DNA of 64,000 nt from the NCBI GenBank assembly GCA_001179505.1, contig CDMY01000040.1:3243-67242 (forward strand). The letters are read 5' to 3'. This DNA comes from Vitrella brassicaformis (lineage: Eukaryota > Sar > Vitrellaceae). Positions 11,856 to 21,347 of this stretch are shown piece by piece (the first letter of the stretch is position 1; every line of letters starts with the position of its first letter). The notes under the pieces were generated by a model. That model made no database searches and was not told the origin of the DNA. It saw only the letters and a program-made list of their open reading frames with translations. The position numbers were made by a program, and so were the translations under genes.

Positions 11856-12155
11856 NNNNNNNNNNNNNNNNNNNNNNNNNNNNNNNNNNNNNNNNNNNNN
11901 NNNNNNNNNNNNNNNNNNNNNNNNNNNNNNNNNNNNNNNNNNNNNNNNNNNNNNNNNNNNNNNNNNNNNNNNNNNNNNNNNNNNNNNNNNNNNNNNNNNN
12001 NNNNNNNNNNNNNNNNNNNNNNNNNNNNNNNNNNNNNNNNNNNNNNNNNNNNNNNNNNNNNNNNNNNNNNNNNNNNNNNNNNNNNNNNNNNNNNNNNNNN
12101 NNNNNNNNNNNNNNNNNNNNNNNNNNNNNNNNNNNNNNNNNNNNNNNNNNNNNNN
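11856..12155. other. Assembly gap (300 N)
   Basis: Exactly 300 undetermined bases preceded by a poly-C run. Any upstream exons of the broken gene copy at 12318 may be missing here. Confidence 0.99.
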
Positions 12156-12221
12156 CCCCACCCCCAATACCACCTGAAATACACACACGTGTGGATCGTG
12201 TAGATCGATACTCCTCCCCCT

Positions 12222-12269
12222 TCTGTGTGTGTGTGTGTGTGCAGTGTGTGTGTGTGTGTGTGTGTGCAG
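12222..12269 (+). repeat. (TG)n microsatellite
   Basis: Two TG runs separated by GCAG, just before the broken gene copy. They resemble the TG-rich intron ends seen throughout the window. Confidence 0.8.
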
Positions 12270-12317
12270 GGCTCAGATCCACACTCCCATCGTGAATGGG
12301 CGGCCCTCGCCTCGCTT

Positions 12318-13245
12318 TTTCCGGCCACCCGTGGAACAGGAACAGCAGCTGCCTGGGTACACACAGTTCTGCGGGTCGCCAGAGCAGATGCTCCACTTGT
12401 ACCGCCGGCCACAGCTCTGACCGACGACTGGATAAGGTCGGTGGGCCCCCTCTTGAGGAGTGAGGGGTGGGAGATGTGGGGGGCAGACGGCCAGGTGTCT
12501 CGCGGGGATCGTCTAAATCGTTACCTACATTTTGTATTCGGCCGAGACATATCTCTACGGCATCGCGGCACGCCACCTTGCCCAAGAGATTACTTGAAGG
12601 GGTGGTGACGATGGAGCACAACAACCCAGCAGCCGAGGCCATCTGGCTGGGGGAGAGGTCGGTCGTCTTCAACTATGCCGTCACCATTCACAACGTGCTG
12701 CGATCGGAGAGGTGGCAGCACTACCTCGGGCGGCTGGAGGCGTGGGCTGACAAGTCCAACGTCCAGCCCACGACGGCGCCACTGACGCCTCCATGAAGGC
12801 CTACGCCAAGGGCCCCGGCTGGTACCGCAGCATGCAGGACGCGCTCACCTGCCTCAGCTGGCGCGACACCTTCCACCGCATCTCTGAGCGAAGTGGCCAT
12901 CCTAAGATGGAGGACGGAAGGCGGCACTTGCACGACCGCACCAAAGAGGAGGGCTGTGGTGGCTCGGAGACGTCATCCGGCGTCTGGAAGCCATCTGCGC
13001 GGCGGCACTGCAGTTCCTCCCCTCCGAACGGTGCACACTGGGCGACATTGAAGGCGCCCTGTCAGCCGCCATCGATGACCTCCAAGCCGCCAAGGCCATC
13101 ATCGAGGCCGGCATTCCGCAAGCGGCGAGCCGAGCCGCCGCGCCCTCGCTGCCATCCACAGCTGCGTCACCCGACCAGCCCCTCGCCGTGCCACCCTCAT
13201 CTGAGGCGGCGTCCCCCCTGGCGCCTTTTGCTCCGTTTCCTCGGC
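12318..13245 (+). pseudogene. Broken paralogue of the gene at 15498-16609
   Basis: Segments match the intact copy closely (SPEQMLHLYRR, NNPAAEAIWLGERSVVFNY, GPGWYRSMQDAL, MEDGRRHLHDRTKEEG) but not in one frame. One base is missing where the intact copy reads CAGCCCCACGAC (near 12760), another in the GAGGAGGGGCTG run (near 12950), and a TGA follows YRR near 12418. A block near 12505-12600 is replaced by unrelated sequence containing CATTTTGTATTCGGCCGAGA. The lesions are partly in homopolymers next to a gap, so assembly error is possible, but the replaced block argues for a genuine pseudogene. Confidence 0.7.
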
Positions 13246-13395
13246 TACCCCAAGTATCTAGACGGGGCACACGATGACCGAATATGGGAGGGAGAGAGGC
13301 CACACAGAACTGGTCTGGGTGCCTGTCTGTCTGCCTTTGGCTTTAATGTCAGGATATTGCTGTCTGCATTTTATATTCGACGGAGACATAACCTG

Positions 13396-15371
13396 ATGGA
13401 GAGGCGGCAGTTTCTCGCAGGTAGGTGTAGGCAGTGCAGCTCGGCGTGTGCTGCGCCCTACGAGACCCCACTGCACACCTTCTACGCATACGTATACCCC
13501 GCGATGGTAGGTCACCCACCCACAGTGCATCCTTTGGATGCATCAATTGCCTTGCATTGATCTGCGCGTGTGTGACCATATGTATGCAGCGGACGGTGGG
13601 CGGGCGGGCTGGATCCGACTCCGGCGCGACGTCGGGCGGGCAGGCAGTCAGTCTGTCGGCCGAACTGCACTCCCGCCCGGTGGCCGTGGCTGGATATGCA
13701 GTCAGTCTGCTTTTTGAGGCAGAGCGGATCCGACTTCTTCTACTCCCAGGGTACAGGTGGCGGGCCGCGAGTGCTCGACATGTGGGCATTGAAGCGCGAC
13801 GACACCGTATCCGGCTACGGCATACCGAATGCATGTCCGTACGACGAGGACAGTGGGGAGAGGGGGGTGAGGGGCAGGGTGCTCTGTGTGAGGGTAAGAG
13901 GGGCGATAAGGCTGGGAGGGAGGGAGGGAGACAAGGGCATCGCAGACACGCAGAGAGCCCTCGGTGGGTACACACACACACACAACGCGCATTGACAAGC
14001 CTCCCTGTCGGTCCATCAATCATTGACTGACTGCAGGGGTGGAAAGCTTCGGCATCATCCTCCCGCAGCGCTACATCCGTCAGCTCCTGAGGGACGGCCT
14101 GTTCCAAATGGTGAGTGAAACAAACGCACCTGAGGCAATCGTCAATGAGCTGCATCTTTGTTTGTTGCCTTGACTTGTGTGTGGCATCCCTGCAGAGGGT
14201 GTGTGAGATTTGCGCTTTGCTGCTCCAGCAGAACCTGTCTGCCGGGCCGCTGCAGACGGCACTGGAGATCCGCACCCGCGCATCGGAGAGCCGCTCATCT
14301 AAGGATCAGGAGGACACCGACAGGGAGGACACGGACAAGGAGGAGATCGACAAGGAGGAGATCGACCGCATTGTGCACGAGAAGGCCCACGAGGCGGCAC
14401 TCGCTGTGAAAGAACTCCTCCTCAGCCGCAGTAGGCACGCCTCTAGCGAGACAGAATGGGTGGAGGAATGCGCCCCTTCCATGTGTGTGTGTATGTGTGC
14501 GTGTGTGCAGCGGCTGAGGCCCGCCGACTGGCAAGCGCCACACCACACCACACACACCGGCATCCACCGACCGTGTGTCATGCCACACACTTCTTCCTTT
14601 GTCTGTCTGTGTCTGTGTGTGCCAGGCCAAAATAAAGGACTCGGGACTCAACCTGCAGCAGACGCTCGAACGCCTCGGCGGCGTGGCGCGACGAATGCAC
14701 GACATGCCGCTGGTCCAGGAGATCCGTATGATCAGCCGTGCCCGCGACTTCCTGGAGCGGATGGCCCAGCACCCCCAAGCCCGACAGGTAAGGGGTCGAT
14801 GGGAGAGTGGCCGACGGACAGACACCCAGATGGCTGATTGGTGTCTCCCTCTCCCCTTTGTATGCAGGAGCGTCGGCTGACGATGCACGCAGACGTTATC
14901 CAGCTCTTCAACAACATCGGAGTCAGCCAACAGCGCACAGCACACACATCCAGTCTCCTCTCGGCACGTGTCTCTCTCCTGTGCCGTCATGCAGATTGAG
15001 AAGACCCCCACGACCCTCGATGACGTACGAGCCTCCCTGACCTACGCCAACAAAGTACTGGACCACTACAAGAAAGAACAGGTCAGCAGTTGTCGATTCG
15101 CCACACACGCAGGCACACCGAACACATCACATGCCTTGCCGCTCTTGCCATCAGGCCAGGCGGTGCCAGGCGCTCAAGAGGCGCCAGGAGGATTTGCAGC
15201 GACAAATTTCCGGTCAGTTCATGTATGTCTGCAGCTGTACCACACCATGTCGTTCTCTGTCTTGCCTGCTTCTGACATGCAGAGGTTGAGCAGGAGCTGC
15301 GATCCCTGTCGTTGGAGGAGCGAGATGCCCGCATCGAGCTCCGCAAGTTGGAGTCGAAACTCCCAAAGTGA
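13396..15371 (+). CDS. Coiled-coil protein, unknown function
   Basis: Eleven exons: 13396-13506, 13590-13646, 13702-13852, 14037-14110, 14196-14430, 14511-14530, 14626-14787, 14868-14921, 14995-15081, 15155-15212 and 15283-15371; all phases fit and give about 365 residues. The N-terminus is Cys-rich (RCRQCSSACAAPYETPLH), followed by GSDFFYSQGTGGGPRVLDMW and SFGIILPQRYIRQLL. From about residue 145 on it is charged and helical (DKEEIDKEEIDRIVHEKAHE, ARRCQALKRRQEDLQRQI, VEQELRSLSLEERDARIE), a probable coiled coil. The sixth exon is only 20 nt and is followed by a likely GC-AG intron. A structural or scaffold role is a guess. Confidence 0.65.
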
Positions 15372-15497
15372 TCGAACAACCCCCACATCATACTAATACT
15401 ACAGGTATGGTGCGTGTATTCCAATGCATTGCGTGCCACAGCATGCCACATGCATGTGTGTGTGTGTGTTGTGTGTGTCGCTCTGCCTGCCTGCCAG

Positions 15498-16609
15498 GTG
15501 GATGAGGAACAGCAGCTTCCTGGGCACACGCAGTTCTGCGGGTCGCCAGAGCAGATGCTCCATTTGTACCGCCGGAACGACCTCGCCAAAGACTGGTGCA
15601 AGTGGATTGGCCCCTTTTGGGAGGAGGAGCGGGAGGTGCGGGGGGCAGACGGCCAGATGTGCCGTCAGCACATCGGCGCGATGGCGAATGCTGCACTGGC
15701 CGAGCTGCATGCCGACGGGGTGGCGACCATGGAGCGCAACAACCCAGCAGCCGAGGCCATCTGGATGGGGGAAAGGTCGGTGGTCTTCAACTATGCCGTC
15801 ACCCTCCACAACGTGCTGCTGTCGGAGAGGTGGGAGCAGTACCTCGGGCGGCTGGGGGCGTGGGCTGACAAGTTCAACCTCCAGCCCCACGACGGTGCCA
15901 CTGAGGAGCAGAAGAAGGACTACGCCAAGGGCCCCGGCTTGTACCGCAGCATGCAAGACGCACTCACGAGCCTCAGCTGGCGGGACACCTTCGACCGCAT
16001 CTCTGAGCCAAGTGGCCATCCCAAGATGGAGGACGGAAGGCGGCACTTGCACGACCGCACCAAGGAGGAGGGGCTGTGGTGGCTCGGAGACGTCATCCGG
16101 CGTCTGGAAGCCATCTGCGCGGCGGCACTGCGGTTCCTCCCCTCCGAACGGTGCACACTGGGCGACATGGAAGCCGACCTGTCAGCCGCCATCGACGACC
16201 TGGAAGGCGCCAAGGCCATCATCGAGTCCGGCATTCCGCCCGCGGGGAGCCCAGCCGCCGCGCCCTCGCTGCCATCGACAGCTGCGTCACCCGACCAGCC
16301 CCTCGCAGCGCCGCCCCCATCCAAGGCGTGGTCCCTTCTGGCGCCGTTGGTGCCCTTCCTCGGCCTCCCCACCGACAGAGAAGACGGCGAGGCCGATGCC
16401 GACATGTTTGAGTATGGGAGAGGCAGAGGACGAGACCCTGTTCGTGCGGGAGGTTAACGCAGACGAGGACGAGGCCACAGAGTATGGATACAGACGCACA
16501 GACGCACATACATTCACATGTCCTGTATTTATGTGTTGGCAACAGCAACACTGTTCTCCCAACAATCACACCCAAGGCCATCAAAAGCTCGAAGCCACCC
16601 AAGAAATGA
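15498..16609 (+). CDS. Uncharacterised protein, intact copy (5' exons uncertain)
   Basis: A long exon 15498-16411 begins after a CTGCCTGCCAG acceptor and is joined by GTATGG...AACAG to a last exon 16546-16609 coding NTVLPTITPKAIKSSKPPKK. The 324 visible residues are rich in Trp and charged residues (DLAKDWCKWIGPFWEEERE, SERWEQYLGRLGAWADKF, EEGLWWLGDVIRRLEAI), then Ala/Pro/Ser-rich. A short FCGSPEQ stretch is kinase-like by chance at most. No start is certain: an in-frame ATG near 15449 lies in TG-repeat sequence. A broken paralogue lies at 12318-13245. Confidence 0.55.
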
Positions 16610-16775
16610 GTACGGTGAGTGAGCATCGTATAACTTCTAATCCATTGTTGTTTGCTTATGCCTGCTTATGCCAACAGCAACTGGCGGGACGAAGATGAGA
16701 TTCATGCAGTGCTTAGTATTGGTTAGTGTTTGTTCGCAAGACGAGAGACATGAGGTTAGACAGCAGTGTGTGTCA
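16455..16775 (+). repeat. Dispersed repeat copy 2
   Basis: Matches 10921-11265 across coding exon, intron and 3' flank, including GTACGGTGAGT and CAACTGGCGGGACGAAGATG. Here the repeat is the natural 3' end of the gene at 15498-16609, suggesting that copy 1 was acquired by the kinase-like remnant. Confidence 0.75.
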
Positions 16776-17094
16776 GGTTGTGCGAAGAAGGCCGAGATGG
16801 GAGAATGCGATTGCAGCAATCAATCGCTGCTTACATTTTATATTCCGATGGCTGGGACCGCGAATTGACGTGTACTTGCTAGTCAGTGTGGTTGCATTGG
16901 ACAAGTACTCATTCACTCATAATCCATTCATCAGAAATGATGGAATGCGTCGCCATGAATGTGAGACATGAGGTTAGACAGACAGGCATCACTGGGACGC
17001 GGCTGCGAACTGACTGAGCAGTGCCGCCCCCTTCGATATCACCAGACCCACACCACCTGCACACAGATACGCACACAGAGGACGCCAGACACAT
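16776..17094. other. Intergenic repeat-rich spacer
   Basis: Contains another CATTTTATATTC motif (16833) and the GAATGTGAGACATGAGG motif (about 16957-16973). No gene found. Confidence 0.4.
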
Positions 17095-19492
17095 TCATGC
17101 CACTGTGGGCCGGATCACGATACCGGCGTTGATGTCATTCATTCTGTGACCTGCTTGTGTCTGTGGAGCTGCCTTGTAGTCGATGGCCGGCTCAGCCTGC
17201 CCGCCGACGTACACCTGAATGTCTGTGGTCGTGTCCTTGACAGTCAGCTCATACACCACGGAGGGAACCACAGACACCTGCAGAGCAGCCAACCGTACAT
17301 ATCTATCTTGTTGCCATGTGTGCTTGTGGCCGGCCGCTCTGACTGACTTGTTGCGTGGCGACTGTGCTGGAGGGATATCCCGCTCTCTCGTGTGTCAGTA
17401 CCACACTGCTCGGCTCACTCGTGTTGAGCTGCACTGTGTACCTGAACGTCACACACACACACACACACAGATACACACATACACACGCGCTCATAAATCA
17501 GTGTGTGCTCACTCACATGTCGTTTGGCGTGCGTCTGAAGGCGATGCCGGCCGTGCTGTCTTGCTCCAGCGTGACGGCTGCGGTGTACACGCCCGACAGT
17601 CATGGCGGTGGCCTCTGTCTTGGTGGTGAGTTGGCACATGCCGCTCTTGGCCGTTAGTTGCAACCAAGTCTGTCTGGTGGGGCTCTCCCAATCGTCCAGA
17701 CGGGGCCGTCGCGAACCCACTGAAGATATACACACACGCCATGGATTGTCTCTCTCTCTCTCTCTCTCTCTCCCTCTGTGGGTGTCTTGTCATCACCTGG
17801 TAGTCGCATCCGGGCTGTCTCTCCTGTCTAGGCGCCACTTGTGGTTCAGCGGCTGGGGGGGCGGGGCCGCGAAGGGCGAGAGTGGACGATGGGCGGCTGG
17901 GGAGGCCGACCTGTGGTGTCTCGCCAGTTGGGCGGGGTGTCTCTTGGAAGGTGTAGTCGGTGGCGGCGAATGGGGGCACGGGCACTGTCTCGTCGTCCTC
18001 CTCTTCTGCTGCTGCCGCTTGTGGTGCCTGTGCTGGGGGCGATGGCTCATGGTGTGGAGTAACAGGCGCCTCTCGCACAATTGCAGCCTTGGCCGCCGTG
18101 CCACCATTCAACACATGCGCCTGACATAGCCACACACAGAAAGGTCTGTCTGTCTGTCTGGGGGCCACTTTGCTCGCCTTGTGTTCTTCCGCAGGGAATG
18201 CCCCTTGTGGCGCCTCTTTGGCCTTCTCGCTGAGCGGGCCGGCGACGAAGTGATAAAAAAAATGCTGGTGCTTTCGCGAACATGCCGCAGTAGGCCCTCT
18301 CGGTCTCGGGATGGCCTGTCACGTCGGCAGCCACCTGATCAATCACACACACACAAAGAGGGAGAACATGTAACATGTATGCACGCGCCCCTTCCTGCGC
18401 TCCCCCTTGTGTGTCTGTGCCTGCATGGCTCCATCGACGAAGACTCTGATGTGTTTGGTGCCGAAGTCGACGGCCAAGTTGTAAAACCGACTCGTCTTGA
18501 CGGGATACTCTGTGTGTGTGGATGGCAGAGACACAGAGACACGCGTCGATGCATCCATCCGTCGATGCGCTAATGAATGTGTGTGGCCTCACCGACTGAT
18601 GCGAGTTTGGTCGTGGACCCCTCCTTGACGCGGCCGACGTCGATGGAGCTCTTGTGTCCCTTCCTGCTGTGATGAAGCTCTGCGAAGAGATATGTGGCGT
18701 TGCCGGTCACCCTGAACACCAGACCAGCAGCCGCCTCGTCAGCGGGATTCTCCCGCTAATACAACCAACCAAAGAGATACACAGATGCAGAGAGTGACTG
18801 CACGTGTGGCTGGCTCTTTGGCTGGCTCACGAGGAAGACTTGAGCGAATACGAATCCTCTGTTGGTCTTGACGGAACGGTTTATCAGCATCGATTTGCGA
18901 GCGAGGGTGGCCGTCTGTACGATGACGGCCGAGTGCGGGGCCGCCTCCTCCTCGTCGCGTGCGATGCGCCAGTGGGACTGCTGTGTCGAGTCGATGACAT
19001 TCTAGGCGGCTGTGAGGTCCTCTCTGTAGCCGTACGTCTCACGGTACACACCACCATCAGCAGCAGAGGGGGGCTGATGGTTGCTGTGGCTGTCGTGATG
19101 GTGCAGTAGCTGCGACAGACGAGCGCTCCTCTCGGCCATGGCAGACGAGTACTCTGAGCGTGAGACACAACAAGGAGAGACATGATGTGATGAGCCATGA
19201 ACGAGTGAGATCGTTTTTGATTGTCTCCTCTACCTCTCAGTGTGTCCTTGATGGATGAATGTAGCTGCTCGAACCGTTCTTCATGCATGCCAGACGAGTG
19301 GCTGAGGGCCTGCAGCTGCTGCCGGCTGTTAGCGAGACGCTCCTTCCCTGCCTCGGCTTTCTTCTCCAGGGCTCGCATGTTTCGCAAGCTGGCCAGCATC
19401 TCATTGTTGCGCTCAGCCAGTGAGTCAGATGAGTCATCGGCGCACCAGCACGACGTGGCGAACAGCGAGACCAGCAGCACCAGGGTCTTCAT
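17095..19492 (-). CDS. Secreted protein with two concanavalin-A-like domains (frame lesions)
   Basis: Ten exons: 19234-19492, 19050-19153, 19001-18831, 18755-18593, 18509-18385, 18334-18169, 18120-17797, 17719-17517, 17441-17348 and 17277-17095. It starts with a clear signal peptide (MKTLVLLVSLFATSCWCADD) and a short coiled coil. Two regions resemble LamG/ConA-like sandwiches: GLVFRVTGNATYLFAEL to FYNLAVDFGTKHIRVFVDG, and STAGIAFRRTPNDMYTVQL to IQVYVGGQ. They are linked by a Pro/Glu-rich stretch. The T8 run at about 18252 puts one extra base in exon 6, and exon 8 is open only if the frame shifts twice; exon 2-3 needs a 48-nt intron or carries a TAG. Pseudogenisation or base errors cannot be told apart here. 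Confidence 0.6.
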
Positions 19493-20009
19493 GCTGTCAC
19501 TGTCACTCTTCCTCACCAGACAGTTTGAGGCCACTTTGACGAGAAGCAGTGTTTGAATTGAGGCAGTCCCTGCTTCTGTCAAACAGAGTTGGCTGAGGCC
19601 GTACACACATACATACATGAATGTACAAGTGTGTCTACTATATATACGTGTGTGGTGCTTGTGCGTCTACTGCACGTGTGTGATACTCGCCACTGGACCA
19701 CAGACAGTGCATGAAAACAACCACAAGTAAACACACACAACGCGCCCAAACTCGGCATCTCATCCTTCCCCTCCCGAGCTGCAGTGAGTGGAAACCAAGT
19801 GCCACGCCCATATTCAACGTGTGTGTTTGGCTGCCATCACATTGAGTTGAATGCGAGTGTGTGTGTGTGTTCACGCAATACACATTCATTCATTCATTCG
19901 TTCATTCATTCATTCATCGGTCGGGGCACCGTCACACACCAGTGTCAACAAAGAAAGAAAGAAACCAACCAAAAGAAAAACCCCATAGCCAGCTGCCCCT
20001 CTCCCTCAC
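19493..20009. other. Intergenic with CATT tetranucleotide repeat
   Basis: Upstream of the secreted ConA-like gene and downstream of SBDS. Contains a CATT-type run at about 19885-19915 and TG runs. No gene seen. Confidence 0.5.
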
Positions 20010-21098
20010 TCATTCAACAGCAAGGTAGAGGTTGATGTCTAAGCTCAGCTCTGCAAACTCTCCTTCACTCACGGGCGGCAGCTTCTTGACTTTCCGCTTC
20101 AGATTGAACCCGTGCCACTCCCCCTTGCAGTGAGACCGGTACTCAGGCGCCTCCTGAAACCCAACTTGACACGTCGAACACGTGAACTTCTGCCTGGTGG
20201 TCTCATTATCACCCTCGCCTCTGCTTGCCGGCTGGTGGTCGCTCGCTGCAGTGTCGCCTGCCGGCGCGCTGGATCTTGTTGCTGCCTCCTGCTGGTTGTT
20301 GTCTGGCTCTTTGTGCCGTCCTCGTAGCGGTCGGGCTGGAGGCTTGCTGATGCCCGTAGCGCCCGCATTTGAGCTGAGCAGCTGGAGGGAGCCGGGAGGG
20401 GCGAGCTCTTTCAGCACCATGTGGTCAAGCTGCCGATAGTGACTAGGCTCGCAGCAGAACACCACACTATAGCCACCTGACTCAGTCTCGGTCTCGATGA
20501 CGGCCTCAAGAGCCGCCAGCGTCTCGTGGACCTTGTCACGATGTGTGGCGTCACATGTGATCTGCAGGCGCATCTTGGCTCGCGCGATGGACTCGGGCAT
20601 CTGTGTGACGAGCATGTCGATGGCCTTGAGGGCCTGCTTCTTGGCTGGCTCGTTCTGCTTGACCGAGTAGCCGAGGTCCTTGAGAGCCGACTCCACCATG
20701 TTCGTCGTCAGCGGCAGGCCCGTCTTGAGATTGACGCACTTCTCGGCGACAATGCCGACGATGTCCTTGAGCAGCGAGTCCTGGACATGGTGCCGCTCCT
20801 TCTCGCTCACTTGGATCTCGCCCTTCTCGAGTATCAGCCGGCACACAGTGTCCTCATCGGTCGTCCCGAACGCCATCTGCACGTCGTCTTTGTTGGCGTA
20901 CTGTCCCTTGCCGACGTTCGAGAAGACAGCACGGATCTGTAGCACTTCGTCGAGGTCCTTCTCGATGCCCGAGCGGTAGTTGAGCACCTTGTTCTTGTAG
21001 CACGCCACCTCGAAGCGCTTCCCATGAGTCTTGTAGCGCACCACAGCCACATTGGTCAGACGCACCTGACCGACAGGCTGAAACACACCACGGGACAT
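20010..21098 (-). CDS. SBDS: SBDS ribosome maturation protein with C-terminal Rei1/ZNF622-like zinc finger
   Basis: Intronless, 362 residues. The N-terminal FYSH domain (VRLTNVAVVRYKTHGKRFEV, YRSGIEKDLDEVLQ, FSNVGKGQYA) and the central helical domain (GLPLTTNMVESALKDLGYSV, AIDMLVTQMPESIARAKMRL) are typical of SBDS. With the GTPase EFL1, SBDS releases eIF6 from cytoplasmic pre-60S subunits. After a low-complexity linker there is a C2H2 finger (C-x2-C-x12-H-x5-H, about residues 305-327) followed by GFNLKRKVKKLPPVSEGEF, very like the first finger of the pre-60S factor Rei1/ZNF622. The gene is divergent from the ERp29 homologue. Confidence 0.95.
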   Translation of the reverse strand: MSRGVFQPVGQVRLTNVAVVRYKTHGKRFEVACYKNKVLNYRSGIEKDLDEVLQIRAVFSNVGKGQYANKDDVQMAFGTTDEDTVCRLILEKGEIQVSEKERHHVQDSLLKDIVGIVAEKCVNLKTGLPLTTNMVESALKDLGYSVKQNEPAKKQALKAIDMLVTQMPESIARAKMRLQITCDATHRDKVHETLAALEAVIETETESGGYSVVFCCEPSHYRQLDHMVLKELAPPGSLQLLSSNAGATGISKPPARPLRGRHKEPDNNQQEAATRSSAPAGDTAASDHQPASRGEGDNETTRQKFTCSTCQVGFQEAPEYRSHCKGEWHGFNLKRKVKKLPPVSEGEFAELSLDINLYLAVE

Positions 21099-21347
21099 CG
21101 TTGGATCACGGTCAGAGATTATCAGGTCGGTGTGGATGCGGCTGCACAGCTGTGCCAGCCACCATCAGGCCCGTCCCTTGGCTTTTCTCTCCAGCTCTTC
21201 TCTTTTGCGAGCTGCTAAGCGATCATCTGCCGATCTTGCACACGTGGCGGAAACGGCTCTCCGACTGGCCAGCCCAAAGCTTGTGTGACAGATCTCTTTC
21301 CGACTGGCCACCGCCCTTTTCTTTTCTGCGGAGAACGCGTCGCGACG
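21099..21347. promoter_or_regulatory. Shared promoter region of SBDS and ERp29 genes
   Basis: A 249-bp divergent spacer. The 12-mer TCCGACTGGCCA occurs twice, at 21260-21271 and 21299-21310, 38-88 bp before the ERp29 ATG. Its role is inferred only from position. Confidence 0.45.

Noticed and set aside
15530-15560. FCGSPEQ resembles a kinase activation segment
   Set aside because: No other kinase motif occurs in that protein, so the match is treated as chance.
16405-16490. Acidic frame (EDETLFVREVNADEDEATD) after 16411 as evidence of a frameshift
   Set aside because: A good donor at 16412 joins in phase to the last exon at 16546, so no frameshift is needed.
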